A model generated the notes under the pieces. The model was given only the letters and a program-made list of their open reading frames with translations, made no database searches and was not told the origin of the DNA. A stretch of DNA of 20,296 bases. Source: Penium margaritaceum. Taxonomy: Eukaryota; Streptophyta; Zygnematophyceae; Desmidiales; Peniaceae. Numbering within the stretch: the first letter of the stretch is position 1; the number at the start of each line of letters is the position of its first letter. The stretch spans positions 1 to 20,296 of the forward strand of contig SZWC01023100.1 in the NCBI GenBank assembly GCA_023375785.1, read 5' to 3'. The translations under genes were made by a program, and so were the position numbers. Positions 6,836 through 16,329 of this stretch are shown here, piece by piece.

Positions 6836-9114
6836 CTACATGTACTCCTTAGTGGCCTCTGCTAACGTCACTCGAGGATGGGGAGAACCTGTGCCATGGC
6901 CTTTTATGTTCCCACGGTCAGACCCGTTGCCACATCCATAGCCCTTTCTAGAGTCATGTCCATAACCTCAACTGGTTTTCCTCATCCCTTTATGGGTTTT
7001 CCCCGTCCCCTCCTATTGCACCCTCTCCACAAGGTGCTGTGGCTACAGCCAATGCCGGGACCTCTTATCCGCCACAAGCAGTCTTAGGGCACTTAGCCCT
7101 AAAGTGGCCAAACTGTACATAGTTGTGGAAAATTCAATTGCGGAAGGCTATGTTGCAACTTCACTCGCCGCCTGTAGCTGTTCATTATTGCGGCCGTACT
7201 TATGGTTAGGGGCCATTTGCCAATCTTCTTGACTACAGGGTTTGCATGCTGCAAGACCTTGGTCCCACCCTGCTACCAAGCTATCCCTCTAGCGCTTGCA
7301 GCATCCATGGGTATGTCGCGACCTTGCTTTACAGTCACGATTGGCTGTTTATCCGAGTAATGCTTCGGATACTCTGAATAAACTTCACTCTTGTAGTTGT
7401 GTAACACCCTCTAGCTCATCCAAGCCTGACGTGTTGCCATCATAGTGGTCTTGTCCTTTTACTTCTTGCTCATGAGACCATCACACAAACACGCCAACAG
7501 CAAGCACTCCGGGTACTTGGAAGTCTAGATCCCATCGCCCACAGTGAAGCTTTTGCCATCCTCCACGAGTGTAGTGGAGTCACTCAAGTAGGCATCGAGC
7601 TACCCAACCACCTCAAGTCCTTGATCTTGTGGAAGGAGCACTGCTGCTCCTTGCGCTGGATGCACTCCTTGTGCATAAGAGCATAAAAAGTCTCAGACAA
7701 CATGGGTTGCCACTATAAGTGTGGCTGTAGTACACCTCAATCCTTTACAAGATACGTGAAGAGCTTGCCTTAAAGATTTTTCATGGCAAGGTCATTCCAC
7801 TTTCCAAATGTAGCCTTGTCAACACGTAGATTGTGCGCAGTATGATTTAGCTTGTTGGTCAGTTTTACGTCCTTGTGGAAACTCTCTACACTATGGAGGA
7901 AGGATGTGTTCATGACCGGTCTTGATGTCATTGAGGCAGGCAAGTCCTTGTTACAACTAGTGGTGACATCATCACTTGAGACATATAGCGATCGTTGTTT
8001 GCATATTTGTTTGGGTCACACTCTACACTGTCTTGTTGATGCTGGTGTATTGATGGATTACCTCATGAGTGGCTAGACGCTGCGACTGGTGATCACGGTC
8101 GAGATAAAAAATGCTCTACCTTATGTGGACAAGCAGGTCGTTGAATATAAGCTTAAATTCTGATGTGGTATGAGCTTTGTCGATAGCCTCCAGGGCCTCG
8201 CGTAGTCCTTGTACCTTTACCCACTATAGGAGGATATGGTTCGCGTACATGCCTCCAAGGAGTCCCGCCTTTTGAAGGAAGCTATTTTCAACCATGATGC
8301 TTGAGTGGATGTGGATCTGCTCCATTACAACTACATTGTAGGAAGGAGGGTCTAACCCCACTCCTTCGGTTGGTGTTGCACCTCCATCGTTGGTGTTGAT
8401 CTTGAGTTGTCTTGCAGCCTTGGCAGCCAGCCTAGTAAGCCTCTGATTGTCACCACAAATCGCCTTCACAATAGCATTGTCTTGCTTGTGCTGGCGAGAA
8501 ATTCACACAAGATTTTTTTGGCGCCTTTGCTATTGTCGGCAGCCTTGCTGCTATCGGCAGCCTCGCTACCGTCAACAACGTTTTGCGTTTCGGTGGGCAC
8601 CTTCACCCTCTCAAGCGATCGGCTTGAGTTTACTACACTATGATGGTGATGATCGTGATTTTTGTTGCCTTCGCTATCCTTGAGCGTGCCCACCACATGG
8701 GAGTCACTCACATGTATGTCAACATGCTAACTAAGTACCTTCTTTGGCTTTCACATGGATCTCGTTGTCACCGAGATTGACATGGACTGCCTTTAGTTAT
8801 ATTGTTTTTGTTGCTTCAAAAACAGTGCTTGCGATGGTTGTCCCCAATATTTGGAATCCGCCAAGGCCGTGTGGTGAGGCCGTACCCACCTTGCCCTTTG
8901 TGATCTTTTACATTCCTCTAGATTCCATACTTTCATGCGTGCAACCAGTACATGGAGACCATTGCGAGGGTCGTCCCATAACATCGGGGAGGTGTTGCAT
9001 CCTTGAAGTTTCCTTGCCCTTGTGAATGGGGGAAGTAATAGAATTTGTATCCAGGCCGCTATGGTTGCCACAATCATGTAGTACAAAAACAAATTCTACA
9101 CTGACATGTTTGAC
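6836..9114 (-). pseudogene. decayed gag-like polyprotein of unknown family, minus strand
   Basis: Protein-like text runs for about 2.3 kb on the minus strand, changing frame several times. Segments: 9114-8731 (VKHVSVEFVFVLHDCGNHSG, FQILGTTIASTVFEATKTI; TAA at 8910-8908 and 8799-8797); 8723-8466 (a His run NHDHHHHSVV, then acidic/Ser-rich ETQNVVDGSEAADSSKAA); 8484-8023 (DNQRLTRLAAKAARQLKI, LREALEAIDKAHTTSEFKLI; three TAG stops); 7991-7584 (LHSVESFHKDVKLTNKLNHT, FGKWNDLAMKNL, then HKECIQRKEQQCSFHKIKDL; three stops); 7599-7100 (YLSDSTTLVEDGKSFTVGDG, YSEYPKHYSDKQPIVTVKQG; four stops). A damaged zinc knuckle (7130-7089) and a Gly-rich tail ending KEYM-stop (6836) follow. Knuckle plus Gly-rich tail suggests a nucleocapsid-type retroelement protein. 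I recognise no other domain, and a decayed host gene cannot be excluded. Confidence 0.5.
7089..7130 (-). other. damaged CCHC zinc knuckle
   Basis: The minus-strand codons give F-H-N-Y-V-Q-F-G-H-F-R-A-K-C followed by P-K. Spacing matches CX2CX4HX4C with His at 7106-7104 and the last Cys at 7091-7089. The first two Cys are replaced by Phe (TTC for TGC or TGT) and Tyr (TAT for TGT), each explainable by one substitution. Confidence 0.55.
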
Positions 9115-9124
9115 ACATTGACGT

Positions 9125-9168
9125 GGATTCGAACTAACTCCCTAAGCCGTGACTCGCGGCACCAGCCA
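9125..9168 (-). other. tRNA-like A-box/B-box pair (possible SINE head)
   Basis: On the minus strand TGGCTGGTGCC (9168-9158) resembles an RNA polymerase III A box. AGTTCGAATCC (9135-9125) matches the B box GGTTCGANTCC at all but one position. Their starts are 33 bases apart, shorter than in a tRNA but within the range seen in SINEs. No cloverleaf, acceptor stem or terminal oligo-T tail is evident, so it is not called a tRNA. Confidence 0.2.
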
Positions 9169-9169
9169 A

Positions 9170-9994
9170 GTTACAAAACCTAGGAAAATGAAACTAAAGA
9201 AAAAACAAAGAGATGACAAGAAATCGACCACCACTCAATATGTTAGGAGGAGAGGGGGGGTCAACTCTAGCCTAGAGTTTGTACCCTCACATGCTCCTCC
9301 TCGCTCCTCTTGTTTTCTTTCTTTTTCATTCATGTCTTCCTTGGCCTCCTCTTAATTCCTCTTGGTATATCCTATGCCTCCATGGAGTTGTCTCCCTTGT
9401 GTCCCACGGCGATGGATAAATCTTTATAATTTCCCCAACTTTTGCCTTCCTCCTTTTTCATTTCTTCTCAGGATATTAGAGTCCCTCGTCTTAGGGAAGG
9501 GTGCTACTCCAGTTTTTGGTTTACGGAGGGAAGAGTGAGTCTTGAGGAGAGGACAAAAACTGGTGGTTTGAGGGTGGGTTCTCTCCGTCGTTTCCAACAT
9601 AGATCAACATATTCCTCAGGGGAGAACAAGGAACTTTGAGATATCGAGAGCTTTCAAACACCCTTTACAACGTGTAAACAATGACTTTTTCAACCCGTAC
9701 CCTCTTGTGGCATTTCTGCAATTATTGCAGCTTCTTGCAGTACTTTACATCTCATGTAGCTATCGAAACCATCGTACAGCTAGTTGCAAGGGTTATGTGG
9801 TTTTGAAAATCATCGTTTCACATCGTGTCTCCAGCTCTTGTACGAAGGTCATCGTTGAAGTTTGCAGAATGATGTCCAAAGCTCACTCGAAGGGTTCTCC
9901 TCCCCTCTCGCGTCACTTTAGGGGTAATCTTCATCAATGACCCGAGCATGGAGACTTGAGTATTTCAATACCCAAGAGGCCCAATTCTGTGTTA
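9170..9994. other. no gene seen
   Basis: This is mixed sequence with pyrimidine-rich stretches (about 9296-9360 and 9440-9480). There is a small perfect dyad, CTGCAA-TTA-TTGCAG, at 9716-9730. Open frames are short and not protein-like. Confidence 0.4.
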
Positions 9995-10273
9995 CCTTGT
10001 CTCCTCATTCTGGGTCCAAAATGAAGGTGATACTATCCCAAACTCGTAAGTTCACACAAGGCTTCTAGTTTCAGAACTTGAAGTTTGCCTTAAACGAACT
10101 TAAGTTTTGTTTTTGATGCGTAGGCGTGAAATTGTCATCTGCAATACATGATCGGTGATTTCATGCCAATTCCTCCCATTTTGTTCTTGCTCTTGCTCTT
10201 GTTTGTACTCTCGCTCCATCCCTCGGACTCGGTTGCTTTGGTGGGCAAGGAGGGCAAGCAAGGGCAAGGGCAT

Positions 10274-10311
10274 GAGGCCACAAGCCTTGCCCTTAAGGCC
10301 CTTGTGGCCTC
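10274..10311. repeat. GC-rich hairpin
   Basis: GAGGCCACAAG (10274-10284) and CTTGTGGCCTC (10301-10311) are perfect 11-bp inverted arms around a 16-base loop. The loop contains CCTTGCCCTTAAGG and can extend the pairing. GGGCAAG-type repeats precede it (10243-10271). Confidence 0.7.
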
Positions 10312-10317
10312 TCAGCC

Positions 10318-10318
10318 N
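10318..10318. other. ambiguous base (N)
   Basis: This is the only undetermined base in the window. It lies seven bases beyond a GC-rich hairpin inside the MITE-like element, so a structure-related sequencing or assembly difficulty is the likely reason. Confidence 0.9.
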
Positions 10319-10527
10319 GTGCAACCCTTGCTATTGTGAGGTGGGAGGGCCAAACTGCCCTCCTTGCTACAATGTGCATTGTATGTGAAGTTTTCATGCC
10401 ATCGCTTAAAAAAATGAATCCTGTTTTTTGTACAAAATGTGACTTTCATTCAATGAAAACGTGGAAAAAAATCACAATTTTAAGGCTTAACTACCCTCAT
10501 TTGGACCCATAATAAGGGGACAAGGTA

Positions 10528-11715
10528 AGAATTGAAATAGACATTGACAGCTCCAATTGTACAAGTCTCTTTGCACAGGTCATTAGTGATCATTGTCCTA
10601 GGCTTGGCGTGGGGAAAGAAACCCTCCTTATAAGCTCTAGATGCCACTCCGTGATTTCATATGACATTGTTTGTGCACAAGCTTTTCTCATAGCCATTAC
10701 ATTGCATGTCAGGAAGAAAAAAAAAAAGAGAAGGGGTCATCGCTCATTTCGTCCTCATGAGAGAGCGATGATTTCATGAGGGGCAGTAGCAGACATTGAC
10801 TTGAAACACCATCTGAGCTGTATTCTCTTCACTCGGCGCATATCATGTTTAACTCTCAAAGTATAGGGCATGGTGTGTATTGGTCCTCATTACAAAACCA
10901 ATAACATAGTTCGAAGTAGGGGTTGGTTAGGCTTTACACGTAAAGGCAGATTTATGTCTCAGGAAAAAACTTACAAAGGGTGTTTCTTCTTGATCTTGAT
11001 TCTTGCGAGGGAGGGATGACACCATGAGGAGCAACAGTGATCTGCGGTGAGAACAACTATTCTCTTATTCCTTCTGTATTACAGAGCATCCCTTCATTCT
11101 GTAATTACACGTGCACAAAAAATCAGTCCATGCTCCCGCATCCATGGGAAAAACAAATGAGGGACCCACAGCCATGAAGTTAACATTTGAAAATGATCCA
11201 TTGACTGATGTTTGCTCAATAAAATCGGTTTTTAGTATGCAAAAAGTTTGAAAGATGTGCAAGAGTGACCTGTACATTCTTTTTACATGGTTACATGGTA
11301 CAGTTTGTACATGAATAAGTTCAAATTTGTAGAGCTTGTTCTATAGTTAGTGCAATGCATAACACCATTGTTTTTTAGATGATCAAGAAGTGACTGTATG
11401 TGTATTAAAATTGTATGAAATAACAGAAATCAATTGTGCCATGCGTTGCAAAAGAATAGCCACAAGAATCAACGATGTCGTATTTGAAAAACGCAGTATG
11501 TGAATTTGCTTGAAGTTATGATCCCCTACTGACAATATGTTCATTGTGTTACTCCTCTCACGTACATGACATTAAAGATAAGGACAAATACAGATTACGC
11601 GATGGTGAGAAAAACACCTTATGTTTAGAAGTTGTAACTATTAACCTAGTAAACCTTTTCAGCCGTTGTTTACCTTGTAAGGGTTGATGCGAGGCATATA
11701 CGAAGATTCTTTTGA
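10528..11715. other. no gene seen
   Basis: AT-rich sequence. One hairpin has 9-bp arms, TCATCGCTC (10737-10745) and GAGCGATGA (10763-10771). A diverged direct repeat around CATGAGGRGCARYAG occurs near 10774-10790 and 11023-11038. No open frame is protein-like. Confidence 0.4.
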
Positions 11716-12432
11716 GAAATTCACATTGGGCCACTAAGAGAGTCGATGCCACATGTGAAATCTTTTCGTTATTTATCCACTCTTTCATGTTTTGGTATTG
11801 GAAGTATCAGGTTGAAACCTTTGTCTATTTGGAAAACACCTCCTCGACCAACACGATACTCGATCTGCCTCACCTTACCGCCTTCAATGAATGGCAACTG
11901 TAAGCATACTAGAAGCCCTACAGGCGTGGAGGCAAGGACCTCCAAGCTAGGTGAGCATGGCCATATCTTGAATGATAACGTGATATCACATATTGCATGT
12001 CAAATGTTAGCAATACGGTATCCCAGGTTTTTTGGACTGCCACTTGTTGTAGGACCAAGCAACTTAAGCACAACACCCTAACCATTCCAACTTGTACCAT
12101 CTTTCAATGCGCCAAGCCTCATTTCCCCCTTCATAGCCATCCACCGTCTTGTCCTTGACAAGGGATGGGAGAACGAGCACTGCTTCAAGTTGTGTGCTGA
12201 CATTGGAAGGCACAGTCCTAAAGAATGGGCTAAACTGAATAATCTTGATTCGCCAATTTTTCTAAGCCAACAAGAAGATGAGCTCAATTATACGTGCTTT
12301 CCTCTTTAGCTTAGCGCAGTGTATTTGAGCACAACACAAGAAGGAATAGTGGTGATTCATGACCAAGATAAGAGACTCCTAAACTTCATCACCTACAACA
12401 TTTTGAATGCATGTCACGCATATCATTGCTAG
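11716..12432 (+). pseudogene. decayed coding frame of unknown family
   Basis: One frame stays open for about 239 codons apart from two stops (TAA 12079-12081, TAG 12307-12309) before ending at TAG 12430-12432. About ten stops would be expected by chance at this base composition. Protein-like text includes HILNDNVISHIACQMLA, RYPRFFGLPLVVGPSNL, LVLDKGWENEHCFKLCADIG, HSPKEWAKLNNLDSPIFLSQ and IVVIHDQDKRLLNFITYNIL. The L-N-D-x-x-I pattern near 11967 recalls the start of Ulp1-type (C48) cysteine protease domains, which some plant transposons carry. However, I cannot find the HW, D and Q..C catalytic motifs, so this is only a suggestion. A second open frame overlaps at 11712-11903, so a frameshift near 11900 is possible. 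Confidence 0.4.
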
Positions 12433-12986
12433 CATTTGTACATTAACGTGCATATAAAATCCACAACTAGGCTCTGTGTTTAACTTTTGCATCATTGAGT
12501 GCGACAATGGTTTCCATTACATGGAAAAGTGTTTTCTATTGTATGTTACATTGTAGTATTGTACATTACATGTATCTAATACATGTTTCTAATAGGACTC
12601 GGTGGAGCACATGAGGTTGCACAAGAAATGCCTGAAGAAGATAACACTTACAGTAGTAGAGAGACTGCTTAAAGCTTTTTTTATGAACGTGGACTACATT
12701 GTGTAGGAACTGTGAGCAGCACGTTAACATGGCCAAGAGGACTTTTACTTGTTGTGCGTGGAAATAGTGGAGCCAGCCACTTGTGCATACTTGCGTGTTC
12801 CTCAACAACAAGGATGATCCATCTAAGCCATTTGGTGACATGTGGAGTTAGAGTTAATCAGACCACTTTCATACACTAGAGGACCTGTGTACAATATATG
12901 TGATTATGTGTTTAGAATTTTCTAGGATGTGTGAGAGGCACATAGTGGTGGCACTGTCTATACATGTTTTGTTTAATTTCCTCAGG
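12433..12986. other. no gene seen; short decayed open stretches
   Basis: A 34-codon open stretch at 12596-12700 contains EHMRLHKKCLKKITLTVVER. A later stretch near 12775-12846 reads WSQPLVHTCVFLNNKDDPSK. Both may be remnants related to the decayed frame upstream. Stops and frame changes separate them, and no family is recognisable. Confidence 0.3.
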
Positions 12987-14433
12987 GAAAAACAGATGTA
13001 TTATTTCATTGTAAAGTCACTTGTTTAGTGATACAATCCTTTATACAATCACCTCAAAGACTTGTGTATTTTGAACCGCCCACATCCCCCCCCCTTTCCC
13101 GTCAAGTGGAAATTGTATGAGGGGAGTGTATGAAGGAGTGAATGGAACATTGCATGATAGCAATAAACAATAGTACAATTGTGTACAAGGAGGAGAAACT
13201 TCATAGAAGTTATATGAGACCATGTACACAAATGGATTATTTCAATGTAACGTCACTGATTAAGTGATACACTCCTTCATACACTTCCATCATACACTTC
13301 GATCATATACTTTAACCCTTTGGACCCCCCGGCACCCCCTCCATCAAGTGCAAAGTGTATGAGGGGATTGTTGAAGGGGGTGAACAAATTTTGGTATGAC
13401 AGTGACGTACAAAAGTACACTTGTGTGCAAGTGCTATAAACTTCAAGTGACAGGTTATCATGTACACAAATGTATCAATCTAACGTAACGTCATTTGTTA
13501 AGTGAAACACTCTGTCATACACTTGTCTCACATACCATTGTTGTTTGGACCACCCTCCTTCGACTCCCCTCCTCCCTCCTCTCCCCGGTCAAGTGGAAAG
13601 TGTATGAGGGGAGTGTATGAGGGGGTGATCAAAAGATTATATGACGGTAACATACAAACCCACACTTGTTTATAAGGAGGAGAAGCTTCACAGAAGCGGT
13701 AGGTAATCATGTACACAAATGTATTATTTCAATGTAACGTCACTTGTTTGGTGATACACTCCTTCATACACTTACCTCATACACTATTGTCTTGGATCTC
13801 TGCCTGCCTTCCTCCCCCGTCAAGTGGAAAGTGTATGAGGGGAGTGTATGAGGGAGTGAACAGATTTTTGTACGATAGCAACACACAGAAGTACACTTAT
13901 GTAGAAGGAGCAGAGACATCATAAAGGTCATATAAGATCATGTACACAAATGTTTTATTTCAACGTAACGTCACTTGTTCAGTGATACACTCCTTCTCAC
14001 ACTTGCATCATACACTTTTACCATTTGGACCCCCCTTCGACTCCCCCCCCCCGCCAAGTGGAAAGTGTATGAGGGGATTGTATGAGAGAGTGAACAAGAT
14101 TTGGTATGACAGTGACATACAAAAATACACTTGTGTACAAGGAGGAGAAATTTCATGGAAGTTATATGGGATCATGTACACAAATGGATTATCTCAACGT
14201 AACATCACTTGTTGAGTGAAACACTCATTTATACACTTACCTCATGCTGCCCTTTGGATCCCCCCACCCCTCCCCCTCCCCCGTCAAGTGCAAAGTGTAT
14301 GGGGGGATTGTATGAGGGAGTGAACATAATGTTGTATGATGGCACCATACAAAAGTACACTTGTCAACAAGGAGGAGAAACTTCATAGACGTGATAGATT
14401 ATCGTGTACAAAAATGTATTATTACAGCGTAAC

Positions 14434-14580
14434 AACACTTGTTAAGTGATACACTCCTTCATACACTTGTCTCATACACTTATGTCATTTGGACCCCCCT
14501 CCTCCGACTCCACCCTCTCCCCCTCCCCCCCCCTCCCAAGTGGCAAGTGTATGAGGGGATTGTATGAGGGGGTGAACAGA
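14434..14580. repeat. imperfect inverted repeat around a polypyrimidine tract (representative long unit)
   Basis: In the unit starting at 14405 the left arm (CACTCCTTCATACACTTGTC then TCATACACTT) is the imperfect reverse complement of the right arm (AAGTGTATGAGGGGATTGTA then TGAGGGGGTG). Between them lies a C/T tract at about 14493-14539. The opposite strand carries G runs of 7, 5, 3 and 6, enough for a G-quadruplex. The same layout occurs in every long unit with varying tract length. Confidence 0.8.
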
Positions 14581-15646
14581 ATTTTGTATGATGGCGTCAT
14601 ACAAAAGTGCACTTGTGAACAAGGAGGAGAAACTTTATAGACGTGATAGATTGTCGTGTACACAAATGTATTGTTACAGCGTAACGACACTTGTTAAGTG
14701 ATACACTGCTTCATACACTAGTCATTTGGACCCCCCTCCTCCGACTCCACCTTCTCCCTCCCCCCCTCCCACCCCCTCCCAAGTGGCAAGTGTATGAGGG
14801 GATTGTACAAGGGAGTGAACAGAATTTTGTATGATGGCTCCATACAAAAGTACACTTGTGTACAAGGAGGAGAAAATTCATAGAAGTGATAGATTATCGT
14901 GTACACAAATGTATTATTACAACGTAACGACACTTGTTAAGTTATACACTCCTTCATACACTTGTCTCATACACATATGTCATTTGGACCCCCCTCCTCC
15001 GACTCCACCCTCTCCCCCTCCCCCCCCCCAAGTGGCAAGTGTATGAGAGGATTGTATGAGGGAGTGAACATAAGTTTATATGATGGCGCCATACAAAAGT
15101 ACACTTGTGTACAAGGAGGAGAAACTTCATAGAAGTGATAGAATCTTGTGTACACAAATGTAATATTACAACGTAACGACACTTGTTAAGTGATACACTC
15201 CTTCATACACTTGTCTCATACACTTATGTCATTTGGGCCCCCCTCCTCCGACTCCACCCTCTCCCCCTCCCCCACCCAAGTGGCAAGTGTATGAGGGGAT
15301 TGTATGAGGGAGTGAACACAATCTTGTATGATGGCTCCATACAAAAGCACACTTGTGTACGAGGATAAACTTCATAGAAGTGATAGAATCTTGTGTACAC
15401 AAATGAATTATTACAGCGTAACGACACTTGTTAAGTGATACACTCCTTTATACACTTGTCTCATACACTTTTGTCATTTGGACCCCCCTCCTCCGACTCC
15501 ACCCTCTCCCCCTTTCCCCCCCCTCCCAAGTGGCAAGTTTATGAGGGGATTGTATGAGGGAGTGAACAAAATTTTGTATGATGGCGCCATACAAAAGTAC
15601 ACTTGTGTACAAGGAGGAGAAACTTCATAGAAGTGATAGATTATTG

Positions 15647-15928
15647 TGTACACAAATGTATCATTACAGCGTAACGACACTTGAGGAGAGTGTATAGAGG
15701 GAGTGCATAGAAGTGAATATGACAATGAAATACAAACGTACACTTGTGTACTAGGAGGAGAAACTTCATAGAAGTGATAGATTATTGTGTACACAAATGT
15801 ATCATTACAGCGTAACGACACTTGAGGAGAGTGTATAGAGGGAGTGCATAGAAGTGAATATGACAATGAAATACAAACGTACACTTGTGTACTAGGAGGA
15901 GAAACTTCATAGAAGTGATAGATTATTG
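15647..15928. repeat. two identical adjacent 141-bp short units
   Basis: Units 15647-15787 and 15788-15928 are identical base for base by eye. A third copy at 16181-16321 differs only slightly near both ends. These units go directly from CGTAACGACACTTG to AGGAGAGTGTATAGAGGGAG, lacking the left arm and the polypyrimidine tract. They carry GAATATGACAATGAAATACA in place of the ATTTTGTATGATGGCGCCAT of their neighbours. Confidence 0.92.
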
Positions 15929-16329
15929 TGTACACAAATGTATCATTACAGCGTAACGACACTTGTTAAGTGATACACTCCTTCATACACTTGTCTCATA
16001 AACTTCTTTCCTTTGGACCCCCCTCCTCCGACTCCACCCTCTCCCCCTCCCCCCCCCTCCCAAGTGGCAAGTGTATGAGGGGATTGTATGAGGGAGTGAA
16101 CAGAATCTTGTGTGATGGCACCATACAAAAGTACACTTGTGAACAAGGAGGGGAAACTTCATATAAGTGATAGATTATCGTGTACACAAATGTGCTATTA
16201 CAGCGTAACGACACTTGAGGAGAGTGTATAGAGGGAGTGCATAGAAGTGAATATGACAATGAAATACAAACGTACACTTGTGTACTAGGAGGAGAAACTT
16301 CATAGAAGTAACACGATATCATGTACACA

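Larger units (their letters stand above)
9995..10525. mobile_element. MITE-like element with TA target
   Basis: The left end CCTTGTCTCCTCATTCTGGG plus TCCAAA (9995-10020) is the inverted copy of the right end (10500-10525), 23 of 26 bases matching. Weaker similarity continues inward. TA lies immediately outside both ends (9993-9994 and 10526-10527). The 531-bp body has no open frame that could encode a transposase. Short size, inverted ends, TA flanks and no coding capacity fit a non-autonomous Tc1/mariner-type (Stowaway-like) MITE. Its ends do not match those of the DDE transposon at 601-3558, so it belongs to a different family. Confidence 0.72.
12987..16321. repeat. tandem satellite array, 15 units (12 long, 3 short)
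   Basis: Units, counted from the TGTACACAAATG motif, start at 12987 (degenerate), 13223, 13461, 13710, 13941, 14175, 14405, 14657, 14900, 15149, 15394, 15647, 15788, 15929 and 16181. The next motif start, at 16322, ends the array. Lengths are 236, 238, 249, 231, 234, 230, 252, 243, 249, 245, 253, 141, 141, 252 and 141. A long unit holds in order: a conserved head (GTAACG-A-C-ACTTGTTAAGTG), a left arm rich in CATACAC, a C-rich polypyrimidine tract, a right arm (GTGTATGAGGGGATTGTATG), a dyad TTGTATG...CATACAA, the dyad GTACAC-TT-GTGTAC, the dyad ACTTC-ATA-GAAGT and the palindrome GTGTACAC. Left units (12987-14404) are more diverged than right units. The flanks show no transposon ends. Confidence 0.93.

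Noticed and set aside
9149-9355. 68-codon basic frame as a small gene
   Set aside because: It starts at a non-ATG codon, is Lys/Ser-rich from A-rich and pyrimidine-rich DNA, and lacks domain-like sequence.
601-10525. MITE at 9995-10525 as a deletion derivative of the DDE transposon at 601-3558
   Set aside because: Both use TA, but their terminal inverted repeats (CCTTGTC against CYCTACTG) and subterminal regions do not match.
13049-15046. Numerous 60-72-codon frames across the satellite on both strands (for example 13709-13924, 14718-14933)
   Set aside because: They repeat with the satellite unit, have no shared start, and read through the low-complexity C tract as Pro/Ser or Gly/Glu runs.
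15474-15962. 162-codon minus-strand frame with three 47-residue repeats as a repeat protein gene
   Set aside because: It is a by-product of 141-bp satellite units being divisible by three. Neighbouring units of other lengths break the frame, and the poly-C tract length varies freely.
12987-16321. CRISPR array
   Set aside because: The whole 141-253-bp unit is repeated, with no short repeat separated by unique spacers.
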